This document shows positions 48,401-59,963 of a DNA stretch of 64,000 bases, in pieces; the first letter of the stretch is position 1; each line of letters opens with the position of its first letter. The notes beneath the pieces were generated by a model that was given only the letters and a program-made list of their open reading frames with translations, was not told where the DNA came from and did not search any database. A program made the position numbers and the translations under genes. Origin of the DNA: Cercis canadensis (Eukaryota; Streptophyta; Magnoliopsida; Fabales; Fabaceae); assembly GCA_003255065.1 (NCBI GenBank), contig QAOA01005941.1, positions 319,330 to 383,329 on the forward strand. The letters are read 5' to 3'.

Positions 48401-51384
48401 ATTCAGAGGAATCAAGGAAACAACCTGACTTGCCATCAAACACAAGATGAAGCGCTTGACAGTCCAGGAAATATAATTGGGCAAATTTCTTTGTATATTC
48501 AACTGTTTCAACAGGTTTGAACTTTGGATGGCACAACGGTGAAGAAATCAATATTGAAGGTGCAGAATTTAGGGAAGAATCAGGCTGACACATTGCCCCT
48601 GGCCTCCCAACCAGATCAATCAAATGCTCCCTGGAGAGACGCAAACAATATCACATTTTTCTTAAAATTTCACTGCTGTTTTTGTTTCTGTTTCCTTCAG
48701 AAACATAACATTTTTAAACCAAAGCCATACCTTATTCTTTCTTTTCTTTATTTTTGTCGGAAAAAAAAATCAAGAAAAGAAGAACAAGTACAAATGAAGG
48801 ATAAGAAATTCTATCACTATACTAAATCTTCAAAAAAAAAAAAAAANAAAAAAAAAAAAAAAAAAAAAAGAATCTTAAACATAAACATATCAATACAAAA
48901 GTGCTCTCCAGTACCCCTAAATATTTGTCAATGACTTGAAAAAAAATTCACAAAACACCATAATTAGTTTATATATGCCATAAAATGAGATTCCCATGCC
49001 CCACAAGTAAATATAAACCTAGTAAGTCGTTCTCTCCCTCCCTCCCTCCCTCCCTCTCTCTCTCTCTCTCCCTTTGCCTTTTCTGTATTTGAACCTATGT
49101 GTTCTACACTCCAAAAACTTACGCAACCTTCTCTCACCTGACTTGTAGTCCATGATACCTATTAAGTCGCTCTTTAAGAAGTAGAAAACAGCTGCTAACC
49201 CCCATTTTAATCACTTTTGCCCCATATAATGCTGCATATTGATCAAAATTGTAATATTCAAATTTCCCAGCAATTTTCATCAATAAATGACAGCAACACA
49301 CCTGTCAGGACCAAATTGCACCACGCATGAGGCACCTACATCCTTCCCACAATACTTGCAGCCCCTGGCAATTCGGCATGGTAGGTTGACTAAGTCAGCT
49401 AACACCTGCAATTTAAATTGTTTATTCTGAGCATTCAAATTCCAGACCATTTAATAAAGAATTGATTAGATACTAAATGGAAAAACATTCTCGGTCCGGA
49501 ATTCCTACTTGCCAGCATTACTATAAATGACAAAAGGAATAAAATAAGGAATTAGAAGATAGGTGCTAACTAGTCCAGGTATAACGCTGATGTACAAAAG
49601 TGTACCCAACCAGAAGAAATCAAATTTTCAGTGGTGCATTAAATAAAGAACAGCAAAAGGAATACTTTAAACAGCAATGCTCGATGGACACAAAGCCCAA
49701 CAGGTAAGCTTCCAATTGGAAGAATCACAGAATGCAGGCAGGCTTTTAGATATTGAGTGCACTCCTTCCATCGCATACCTAAATTTTCCTCGGTTGAAAC
49801 TCCACCCCTTTTGGCAATAACAAAAGCTTGTTAAGATGTCAGAAAAATCATGATCTCTAAAAAAGGATTATCTTACTTTTCATAATTGAAGAGTGAACTT
49901 ACCCCATCCTACTACAAACAAGATTAGCAAGCTGATCGGTTACATCTTTTGTAGTAGTCCAATTACTAGAAAGACTGACTACCCTACTTTGTAGTTCTCT
50001 CAAACCAGGATCCCTAGATTTATCAATAGCAACCACTACAACTGACAAATCATCACAAGGTTCAACTGACATCAGTGATTCAAATGATGGAATCTGACCA
50101 GTGTTCTGCAGATCAGTACTCATAGTCCATGCATATACATCCATCCCATGGATTAGATAAAAGCCATCCAGAATTTTGTCCGAGTATGGCAAACAACCAT
50201 TTACCTGGCCAATGTAAAAGCAGAAAAGCACTTAAAAATATTCCAATAAAAGAAAAAATTAATTAACAAAACTTGTGCATTTGGCATTTGCAGCTCTCAA
50301 TGAGTGGTTGATATATTTTTGTGCTTCTATCCATCCAGGAAAAAAGAGGGAAAACGTTTGAATTAAGCAATTGATCAAAAAGAACAAGGAAGATTCAAAA
50401 GTTACTTTGTACATTGTTGAGTTAATACCAAAATTACAACTCGACGGTGAAAAATGTTGTACTCAACCTATGAAGCAAAATAGCGCATGTGCATACACCT
50501 CAGTTGGAGAAAGAAATAATAGAATTCTAAATTAACCGCTTTCTATTATATAAGTTCCCAAATGCCCTCACAAGCTAAAGATATCCTCTAAAACTAAACT
50601 GGCTAAATTGAAGGGAACCATGACAAAATAAATTCCTATCTTAGAGTCTTTAAACAAGAACTCCCATTATATCAACAAGGAAAGGGAGAGAGACCTATTT
50701 TTCCTAAATTCAACTATTTGTAAAAGAATGAAATAAAAAAGAGTATATTACCCATCAATTGCATAAACCTCAGATGGAGAAATAACAGAACTCTAAATCA
50801 ACCACTTTCTATTATATAGGTTGCCAAATGCACCCAACCTCCCAAGTTGAACCCCACAAAAATGTCTCATTTATAGAATTGAATTGATTTGGAAAGAAAT
50901 TATTTGCAAATCAAACCTAAAGTGATGAGAATTCATTTGCAAATCAAATCAATTCCATAGTTTTCAGGGTTCCAAACATAAACGCAGTATTCCAAATGAG
51001 AATTCCCATAATACTTTGGCGTTGAATTATTTCGAAAAGAATGAAAAAAATAAATAACAAATAAAAGTAACGTACCCAGAATCGATGCGACACTGCCTCA
51101 GCCGAATTTGAGGACGAGCTGGGTTCCAAGTCTAAGAAATTGGGATCATCTGCAGAAGCAGATTGTGCCGAAAGACGAAGCGCCAGAGCCAGCTGCAACT
51201 GGTAGCTCTCCTCAGTTTGCTTCGCCCAACTTCTGAACGACGCTTGCCCCTTCCAGTGCCCAAACTCATCAGCCATTGTAATTGAGTGCAAATTTGCACC
51301 AAACCCAGTTGCCGGAGATGGTTCTCTCACCGCCAAAGTTTTCTGAAACCCATGATCACTGCAATCACAAACCCCATCACACAT
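39456..51384 (-). CDS. CTR1-like: Raf-like MAPKKK of the CTR1/EDR1 family, 16 exons
   Basis: Exons (minus strand, 5' to 3'): 51384-51076, 50204-49903, 49807-49666, 49405-49302, 48630-48425, 45462-45367, 45191-45051, 44933-44893, 44401-44333, 44178-44078, 43958-43874, 43751-43653, 41621-41553, 41420-41289, 39799-39705, 39537-39456. All introns are GT-AG and the joined frame stays open for 690 aa. An in-frame TAA just before the ATG fixes the start. The N-terminal half is an EDR1/CTR1 regulatory domain ([15 protein letters not shown] at 57-71, SHRFWVNGC at 99-107, onward to about 345). The kinase has G-loop GTGSFG (432-437), K452, HRDLKSPN (548-555), DFG (568-570) and APE (593-595), so it looks active. 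CTR1 represses ethylene signalling at the ER with the receptors and phosphorylates EIN2; whether this is CTR1 itself or a paralogue is open. It lacks CTR1's long N-terminal extension and ends soon after the kinase domain. Confidence 0.92.
40019..40330 (-). mobile_element. 5'-truncated L1-type LINE in a kinase intron
   Basis: Read on the minus strand, one frame gives [15 protein letters not shown], the typical end of plant L1 ORF2. The T-rich run at about 40019-40036 on the + strand is its poly(A) tail. The 9-bp sequence GGATACAGT flanks it on both sides (40010-40018 and 40331-40339). The insert is about 312 bp, dead on arrival, in the intron before exon 15. Confidence 0.82.
42372..42450 (+). 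mobile_element. tRNA-like (SINE head-like) sequence
   Basis: TGGCTTAGTGGC resembles a pol III A-box and GGGTTTGAACC a B-box about 50 bases later, as in tRNA-derived SINEs. It does not fold into a functional tRNA. It lies in the intron between kinase exons 12 and 13. The 3' end is not defined. Confidence 0.35.
42660..42895. mobile_element. CCGGTT-rich hAT-like fragment with internal duplication
   Basis: The stretch is rich in ACTGGTCC/CCGGTT motifs and ends CTTTTAAAACACT, similar to the termini near 8067 and 56017. A unit of about 80 bp is present twice (about 42672-42752 and 42796-42870). No matching left end or target duplication was found. Confidence 0.4.
45585..45762. repeat. Three 33-bp copies forming perfect inverted repeats
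   Basis: The 33-bp sequence at 45585-45617 (starting ACAATTATACTAAATGAGC) reappears exactly inverted at 45638-45670 and again in direct orientation at 45730-45762. The first pair would form a 33-bp hairpin with a 20-nt loop. It lies in the 3-kb intron between kinase exons 5 and 6. Confidence 0.9.
46983..47310. repeat. Direct duplication of about 100 bp in a kinase intron
   Basis: The stretch 46983-47083 recurs at about 47203-47310 with a few substitutions. Both contain GATAATGAAAGAAAAATATT and AACTTTCTTTTACTGG. The copies are about 220 bp apart. Confidence 0.7.
48830..49075. repeat. Poly(A) with N and CT/CCCT microsatellite
   Basis: A poly(A) run contains the N at 48847, which probably marks an uncertain homopolymer length. 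A CTCC/CT microsatellite spans about 49030-49072. Both are in the intron between kinase exons 4 and 5. Confidence 0.7.
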
Positions 51385-52090
51385 TTCTTAAGGGACAAGA
51401 GATTGGGATAGAAAGCGGCTTTTTAGGGAGTGGGGTCTCTTGGGTTCTTAATACCCTATAAATCTGAGCATTCACTTGGTGGAAACACAGCCAAGTACCG
51501 TTAAATGGTGGGTGTTGCTCTTGTTCGTGGTTACTGCATTTGTTCTTTCTTTTCTTCGGAGTTGGAATCTAGTGGAGTCGAGAACCTTGAGAAAACAGTG
51601 CCCATTTGATTCTTACTTTGCATATTGACGTATGGGTACAATGAATATTAATGTGATGTTTGATGTTTCTCTGCTCCATACATTGCATGCCAGGATTAGC
51701 CCTCAAAAGATTGTAGTGGCAGCTGGCACTGGCAGGCTTGTAAAAAAGGCAAGCACTTCCATGCCCCATGTCCGGCTCATGGTATATGGATACATGAGCT
51801 CAAAACCCAATAGACTTAAGACACGTGTGGAACTGCTTTTGTTCCTCTTATCCGATGAGATATGAATTTAGATCCGGTCATATCACTTGAGTCATGTTAC
51901 TCAGATTTGAGAAGTACATTCTATGGATTTGAATCTAGTCAGGTCATCTTCATTTTGACCAATAAACAGGTTGAAGTTAAGAAATTACCCAAGTGATTAT
52001 TTTTTGAGTGCATCCCAGTGGAAAATACAATTCCATGGTCGCGAATGATGGTTTGTTGGTGGTGGTGCATTGAAGAAGAACATAACTTAG
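51385..52090. other. 5' flank of the kinase gene
   Basis: This stretch between the kinase start codon and the LTR retrotransposon should contain the kinase promoter. No gene is seen. A TATAAAT motif at 51458-51465 is oriented on the + strand and so does not point at the kinase. Confidence 0.4.
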
Positions 52091-52475
52091 TGTCACGATC
52101 AGTAAACATGACGAGTAGATTTTAGGCACCTAGATACGTTCGATTGATTTGAAACTTTGCAGAGAGGTAAAGAGGAGTCTAAAGAAGCCCTATACCAAAT
52201 TTGAGCCCAAACAGAGCATTGTATAATTTTTGTCATTTTTGTAAAGTTTGGGGGTATTTTCATCTTTTCACTTCATTACGTTTGTCCAATGCAGGTGTTC
52301 GGCACATGACCGTGTAGCTTGTGATTTTAGATGAATTTACATATATCTTAATAGGCGTTCCAGTACCCGAAAAACTCTAAAAATAAGCCTTATGTTGGGT
52401 GGGAAAAATGATGTTTAGTCTTGCCGGAAAAGAATCCGCATATTAATCTCTTTAGGGGGAGGGTGCTAGGTAACC

Positions 52476-55135
52476 CGGGGTGGGACTTGGTGCTAGCATA
52501 GGGGTAGGTTTTGTGTTGCTGTTTACTTATTTTACACATTTTCAATGTATTGTATTATACTTGTATCCATCAATAAAATGAGTAGTCATTTTCTTGTCTA
52601 TTTGTCACCTTATGTTTTGCTCACTAATATGTGACGCTTACTTTGGTGGGCTCATGCCTTGTGTGTTGGCTTGCTTGTGAGGTGCAATACGTGAGACAAT
52701 GTTTTACAAATCGGACCAAACAAGGAGGTCCAACCGGTGCCCAATTAGGATACCGATTCTGTTAGGAGGAGTAAACCGTTTGGGCGGTCGAACCGATAAA
52801 ACCGCTAAACCGGTACCAGTTTGTAATAACCGGATGATTCAAATATTTTATTAAAAAAATTCCAAAATCGCGTTGTTTTGGCTGAGGGATTTTCACTCCC
52901 AATTTCAGCTCACGCAGTGCGTGAGCGTGAGCTTCTCTGTTCTCTTCTCTCTTTTCCCCTATTCCTTCTCCACTCTCGGCCCTTATCTCCATTCAACCTC
53001 CGGCGGACACACATGCGTTCTCCTATTTCCGGTACCAGTGAGATTTCTTACTTTTCCTTTGCATGCTTTTAGGATAGTTTGATTTATGGCTCGTTTGATT
53101 TCTGGCACATGTTCTACAGAGAAAAAAAGTGAGCTTCATATATAGGTCTTTGGTTCGTGTAATGCTTGCTTTTCATTGCACCATGAATCTAATTGTTGTT
53201 CAATGACTGCTTATATTTTGGTAGATATGTATTTAGGCGTTCTCTGATTTTGGTGCATTATGAAGTCAGATACTAATATAAAGAATTATGGGCACTATTG
53301 GATTCAACTCCTATGTTTATGTTTTCCATAATCACTTCAAGTCTATGCATGTTAGATTTCATTTGGTGTTTAGTCTTTTTGTGATGAATTGAGGATGTGA
53401 AATTTTGTTTTGGACATTGGCCTTATAATCTAAACTTTATTGGTCTTAAACTCTGGGTAGCTAAAGTTGTTGGTTTGTGGTTGGTTCAATATTCTATTCC
53501 TTGTTTTTGGACTATGCTTGATGAGATTTTGTATACACCTTATGTAGTTTTGAGATTGTGCATATACAGAGGGAATAAAATGAGAAAAGCAATTAAATTC
53601 TTTTTGGACAGTATGCTATGCAAGCTATTTCTATTCACGGGTTGGATCCTACTACAATTAGAGATTCTCACAGGTTGGATGCACTCAAGTTCTATTTGTA
53701 GATGGAAAATAACGTTGAAGCTACTAAACACTTCAAGCACAAATTCTTTCACTATGCTGTAGTTGGTTAAGCTTCAGAAATATTTCTTTTGTGATGCCTT
53801 TGGCTNCGGGGTGGGACTTGGTGCTAGTATAGGGGTAGGTTTTGTGTTGCTGTTTACTTATTTTACACATTTTCAATGTATTGTATTATACTTGTATCCA
53901 TCAATAAAATGAGTAGTCATTTTCTTGTATATTTGTCGCCTTATGTTTTGCTCACTAATGTGTGACGCTTACTTTGGTGGGCTCATGCCTTGTGTGTTGG
54001 CTTGCTTGTGAGGTGCAATACGTGAGACAATGTTTTACAAATCGGACCAAACAAGGAGGTCCAACCGGTGCCCAATTAGGATACCGGTTCTGTTAGGAGG
54101 AGTAAACCGTTTGGGTGGTCGAACCGATAAAACCGCTAAACCGGTACCAGTTTGTAATAACCGGATGATTCAAATATTTTATTAAAAAAATTCCAAAATT
54201 GCGTCGTTTTGGCTGAGGGATTTTCACTCCCAATTTCAGCTCACGCAGTGCGTGAGCGTGAGCTTCTCTGTTCTCTTCTCTCTTTTCCCACATTCTTTCT
54301 CCACTCTCGGCCCTTATCTCCATTCAACCTCCGGCGGACACACCTGCGTTCTCCTATTTCCGGCACCAGTGAGATTTCTTACTTTTCCTTTGCATGCTTT
54401 TAGGATAGTTTGATTTATGGCTCGTTTGATTTCTGGCACATGTTCTACAGAGACAAAAAGTGAGCTTCATATATAGGTCTTTGGTTCGTGTAATGCTTGC
54501 TTTCATTGCACCATGAATCTAATTGTTGTTCAATGACTGCTTATATTTTGGTAGATATGTATTTAGGCGTTCTCTGATTTTGGTGCATTATGAAGTCAGA
54601 TACTAATATAAAGAATTATGGGCACTATTGGATTCAACTCTTATGTTTATGTTTTCCATAATCACTTCAAGTCTATGCATGTTAGATTTCATTTGGTGTT
54701 TAGTCTTTTTGTGATGAACTGAGGATGTGAAATTCTGTTTTGGACATTGGCCTTATAATCTAAACTTTATTGGTCTTAAACTCTGGGTAGCTAAAGTTGT
54801 TGGTTTGTGGTTGGTTCAATATTCTATTCCTTGTTTTTGGACTATGCTTGATGAGATTTTGTATACACCTTATGTAGTTTTGAGATTGTGCATATACAGA
54901 GGGAATAAAATGAGAAAAGCAATTAAATTCTTTTTGGACAGTATGCTATGCAAGCTATTTCTATTCACGGGTTGGATCCTACTACAATTAGAGATTCTCA
55001 CAGGTTGGATGCACTCAAGTTCTATTTGTAGATGGAAAATAACGTTGAAGCTACTAAACACTTCAAGCACAAATTCTTTCACTATGCTGTAGTTGGTTAA
55101 GCTTCAGAAATATTTCTTTTGTGATGCCTTTGGCT
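52476..55135. repeat. 1.33-kb block duplicated around an N
   Basis: Positions 52476-53805 and 53807-55135 align end to end with roughly 1-1.5% substitutions and one single-base deletion. Only the N at 53806 separates them. Each copy contains the same part of the LTR and of the nested hAT-like element. It is most simply explained by two allelic contig ends placed side by side. Confidence 0.88.
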
Positions 55136-56017
55136 ATAGAGTTTGGAATTCATGCTAACTCTTATCTATATAGCAGAATTTCGTTAGACTTACTATAATA
55201 TTTTTTTTTGGTAGTTACGATTATGGATTTGAACATAAAATCTAAAAGTCCTGAGAACGATTGTGCTGATGTATTTTTTACTGTTTAGTTGGTGTTACTC
55301 TTATCCATATCTTTACAGAATATTTTTTACTGCTGAAAAATAATGAAGCAGAATATGATTGTGCTTAGTTGGTGTTATGTGAAGAAGACAGAAGGCAATA
55401 TGATGGGTCATTTGTTGATGTATTGTCCAATAGCAAATATCTTGTGGATATTCGTGTTCTCCATTCCTAATGTCATGTGGCTGATGCCTTTTCTTCTTAT
55501 GGATGTATTTATGGTGCTAGGGAGGGTGTAGCGTGCCCAGATTGTGCCACATGGTGCAAATGGCTAGAAAGGAATGGTAATTTTTCAAACAGCATGCATA
55601 AGACTTGAAGGAGTTTAAGACCTACTTCTTAAATTCTGTGGCTCTTTGATGCACTGCTTTTTTTTTTATCAGATAATAAATGTGTCTTTCGCAGAGTTCT
55701 TGGTGTCTGTGACTTTTAGGAGTTAGTGGTCTTTTTCTTTTGCCTAAGAGGTGTAATTTTCTGTGCACATCTTGCTGTAATTGGGTTAAGCCCACACTTT
55801 GTCTTTGTGAATTAGTTTGAGTAAGTTTTAAATACTTTTTTTTTTGTTTTGTAGTCATTTTTTGTTATTTTATGAGCAATATGTTATATTGTATTTATAT
55901 TACAAATTTTTAAAAACATGTTTGTAGTGTGATTGGTTCAACCATTTAGTCTAATCGGTCTGATCGGTCATTTTTTGCCACATCAATTCACTCACTGGTC
56001 CAGTTTTTAAAACATTG
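52697..56017. mobile_element. hAT-like element inserted in the 5' LTR
   Basis: It starts CAATGTTTTACAAATCGG and ends CTTTTTAAAACATTG-like (CAGTTTTTAAAACATTG), an inverted pair. Flanking 8-mers ACGTGAGA (52689-52696) and ACATAAGA (56018-56025) differ by two transitions, fitting an old 8-bp duplication. The assembled length is inflated because 52476-53805 and 53807-55135 are near-identical around an N. Collapsed, the element is about 2.0 kb (54028-56017). It carries LINE-like and gene-like fragments. Confidence 0.75.
55343..55600 (+). pseudogene. LINE ORF2 C-terminal (zf-RVT) relic inside the hAT
   Basis: The frame from 55343 reads CYVKKTEGNMMGHLLMYCP, then ILWIFVFS and VMWLMPF, matching the Cys/His layout of the zf-RVT region of plant L1 reverse transcriptases. 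After a stop at 55531, another frame reads WCKWLERNGNF, the motif that follows zf-RVT in such LINEs. It is frameshifted and dead. It is either a LINE insertion or a fragment captured by the hAT element. Confidence 0.6.
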
Positions 56018-56692
56018 ACATAAGATACTATAATGTGCATGCTATCGTTGTCGTGTTTGCTAGAAACGCTATTGTTAAGCTTCGAGTATATTATCAGTTG
56101 CTTAGTTATTTAACATGTGTGGGTTGGATCGAATATGATAAGTTGACTTGCTTTTTCAGAGGAGTTGTGCAAGTGTCGCGCAGTCTAGCAAGAGTAAACA
56201 TGTCAGCCCATGATAGTTGGTATCAGAGCCCTGTTACTAGTGTGGAACAAGACCACCATGTTGATCATGATTGTTGCACCGTGGATAGAGTTGATCAAGG
56301 TTCTTTGGGCTAAGTCGTCTAATACGCCAGAGACAATGGAAAGAAGTGACATGGTTGGGTGAATTCAAACTTTCTTATCTCATCTGTTTGTTAGACTTGT
56401 TGGGATGTCTTACACTCTATGGGTGTGTGCACCTAGTTGTTGTTGTGAGCATTACCAACATGTTTGGGAGCACTGTTAAAGAGTTAGCAGGAGTGTTGCA
56501 AGAGGCAATCGTTGCTATCAAGTAGGATGATGGAAGATGGAGACCAATTGCGTGAACTTGTTGAGATGTAAGACGCCAAAGAAGCTTGAGATAGAAAACA
56601 ATACTTCCGAGCAGTAGAGATTGACTTAGGGGAAGCAAAAGAGCAAGATAGCTACTATGTGAAACTCATCGAAGGATGAGACTAATTGTGAG

Positions 56693-57771
56693 TAGAGGCG
56701 TTCATCGGTCGGGTTCGGTTGGTTTTGGCCGCCTTCCTCACCCGACCGAAGGTCTTTGGGTTGAAAAAACCTTCGCCTGTCACCGCCCAAAGCTATGCAG
56801 AAACCAAAAAATCTTGGGTTGGTCGGTTTCGGTTATAGGTGGGTGGGTTAAATTGGGTTTGGTATATTAGTTTTATTTTTTTCAAAAAAGAAAAGAACAG
56901 AGAATAACATATGTAGAAGAAGAAAAGTGTAGATGAAAAATATATGTGATACGAATGTAAAAATCAGGGCCCGAAGGGAGTATCTCTTCAGACTAAAGAA
57001 TGGAAGGGTCGTTGTACAACCTCAGCTACGATCCGATCTTTCTTTTCTTATGATATTGCATCTGCCTTCGATTGATTTCTCAATGAATAGTTAGCCGGTA
57101 ATGCATCTACTTCGCTCATCTCCTTTTAGTCAAGTGGCTATCGCTCCTTCTGGAACAACTTACTGCTCTTCGCCCAAGGAATGCTTACCGCAACCCATAT
57201 CCGTTAACTACGCGGAAATAGCCATATGTCTTTGCCTTGTCCTCTAAAGAAAGAAAGACCAGTGTCATCCATCCCATTCCCCTAGCAGTAATTTCTCCAA
57301 CATTTGCACAAGTAAGAGCAGAACCACAAGTTGAAGGTTCCTATACTGCTACAGTGCTTGTTGCGGAAGAGCTGAAAAGATAAAGATGAAATTTAAAAAG
57401 CAAAGTGGAAAGAGAGAGAGAAGAGTAACTCTAGGCTGGGACTACCAAGAGTCAAAATGGGACTACTAAGAGTTAGAATAGATATTACGAACCTCAATGG
57501 CATCACCTCCGTAGATGAATTAATCCCTCGCATTGATCCAAGGGCTGAAAATGACCTTAGGATTTCACACCTTCTTAATATCTGTCGCACTAAACGATGT
57601 ATCAGTTTATTTCGGTTTTGTTTACCTAAAACCGAACTGACTAAATAAAACTGTTTCAATGAATCTCAGTCATCCGATCTTGACCGGCTTCATCTGGAAC
57701 CGTCGGATTTGTCATATTTCGGTAGGAATTGGTTGGTTTATTTCGGGTGGACCTAGTTGTGTACACCCCTA
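56693..57771. mobile_element. Non-autonomous hAT element inside the LTR element
   Basis: The 1,079-bp element begins TAGAGGCGTTCAT and ends TGTACACCCCTA, imperfect inverted repeats of the same type as the element at 34379. A perfect 8-bp duplication ATTGTGAG flanks it (56685-56692 and 57772-57779). Subterminal CGGTCGGG/CCCGACCG motifs are present. The middle (about 56960-57370) has a clearly different, less AT-rich composition. Confidence 0.85.
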
Positions 57772-59963
57772 ATTGTGAGGAATGAAGATTTTGAGAACCA
57801 GTCTTGCCTAGAGGTGTGCCATCGACACTTGAGTAGAGCTCAAGCGAGAGTTGTAGGGTGCAAGCTCTTGGAAAATTTGGCATGCTAGTATGGAACCAAT
57901 TATAAAAAAGGAAGCTTGTTGAAAAGGTGAACATATGAGTTACTTTTTGCACATGTGTTGGTATTCAGACCTTGTTGAGAAAAGATGTGTGACCTTGTTC
58001 CTTTAAAGTCCATGATAGTGGATGCTTGTCAAACTACATCACATAAAGTCCTTCAAGTATGAGTGATGACTAGTCTTGCAAGTTGGGACAAGTGAGAAGT
58101 GGGAGAGAGGATCAAAGGAGTCTGTCTTACTTCACCAATTGATAGTCATTTCAAATATCCAACAACGGGCTAAGAGTGAAATTTGAAGAGAATTTATGGA
58201 GTTGGAGACTTATGGCTTTGCAACAACAATAGACTTGCTGGAAAGACAATTTTGAGTGTGATAGTAGAGATTAATGCTTCTCATGGTTTCAAGTCTGTAG
58301 CAGCAGCCGATGGGTTTGACTCGGAGTAGAGAAAAACTCGAGTCGCATGGAAGCTATACCTTGCTGACCCATGAGGTACAAAGAGACCCTAGATCGTGGT
58401 GTATGTTGACACTTTCATGGTTGTTCAGATTGATTGTTATGAGATGTTTTGTCATTAGATCCCTCATGGCATGTTAAGTTATGTTTGTTCCAGAAACTTT
58501 TATTTGCCACTTGTGCAGGTATGGAAGAAACTTGTATTGAGCTAAAAATGTGTAATTGAAAAAGTCAAGCTTGTGTTCATCTTATAATCCATGAGGGAGT
58601 TTATGAGAAATGAGTTTACAGTTGTAGCGGTTTTTTTGGGGTACAAAATATGAGAACATGAAGGCAAAGAAATTGTGCTTACAAGAAAATGGTTGTTAGG
58701 GACCTTTACAGAGGTGGAGTCGGACAAGCCCTCATAAATATTATAAAAGGCCAGGCGTGAGACCCTATTGAGAATAGTCCATGAAGGAAGGCCATATGAA
58801 GATTAGTGAAGGCCGTAGAGGCATTTGATTGAGAAACGATCAAGAGAAAAGTTCTACCACTCGACATCACGTGAGGACATGAGGGAATCTAAGAGTAGAA
58901 GACCCTATTTGTGAGATGTGCTTGCAGAGAACCTAAAGGGATGGTGGTAGGGTAAACCACGTTGATCCACTAATGGAGAAAAACTTAGTCGCAAGGTAGC
59001 TTGTGACAATGACATTATGAAGTGTAAGACAGTGGTCCGAGCGATAACCTTAATGCAATAGTGCATTGAAGGAATAAGAAAAAGATACGACTGAAGGCCG
59101 AACCATCATCAAGTGAGACTTGTGGAGGGTGCTTTAGAGGGAGTATCATGATGTATTGCGGTGAATCAATTGAGAATTTTATGCTATGAAGGCATGGGTG
59201 TTATGAATCGCATAGGTGGTTAGGCCTACTTTTCAACTATCTTGTTTATCAGTAGAACATAGTGGAGAGAAAACTTCGGGGCTAATGGTGCCACTTCATG
59301 AATAATAGTCCTCAAAAGATTGGTTCCTTACGAATGAGGGAAAATGCTTGTCCCGGCATCGAAGTATTGTATGGCAGATGAGGCAGCCTACCATTTGTTT
59401 TGGTTTTTACTTTTACTCGGGTTACTTGGATAAGTTGCTCGAGTCAGCTACTAATGGGATACTTCCTGAGTTACCACCAGATTTGCAATGGATTCCTTAA
59501 GAGTTCTGAACCTCTTAGTTGGACAGAAGAAGAGGATTGAGTCCAACATGTACAGTAGGTCATATTCTTATTTCAAGAGTCGAAAGAAGGACACTGTGAC
59601 TAATGGAGAGCTTCTTTGTGAAATCATTTTACAGGTTATAGGTGTTCATTCCTTACATATTGGCAGAGCTACAAAAGATGTCAATCTGAAAGTTTGTCAG
59701 TTCACCGTGATCATGGCAAAGTTTGATTGAAAGTACTTGGAAGCAATAATGTTTACAATGAAAGAATTGAATTGTGGACAAAGACCTTGAAGCTTAATCT
59801 ACAACCAACAACTTGGAGGAAGACATTACTAGAGGGATATGTCAACCTTGTCAAGTGGAGAAGGTCATGTGTGCAGCTAGCCTACAAGACCTAGTTTCAA
59901 CCTCAGCGAGCAGATGAAGTTGTTCAACCGAGGGAGATTTTAGCCGTTCAAGTGGTGCACCTC

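Noticed and set aside
48524-48934. 136-codon + strand ORF
   Set aside because: It is antisense to kinase exon 5 and continues through a poly(A) run with an N, so it is a shadow ORF.
54727-55092. 121-codon ORF in the hAT element as a gene (also at 53397-53762)
   Set aside because: It is present twice only because of the duplication around the N, lies within a transposon and shows no domain. A different frame in the same place looks more protein-like.
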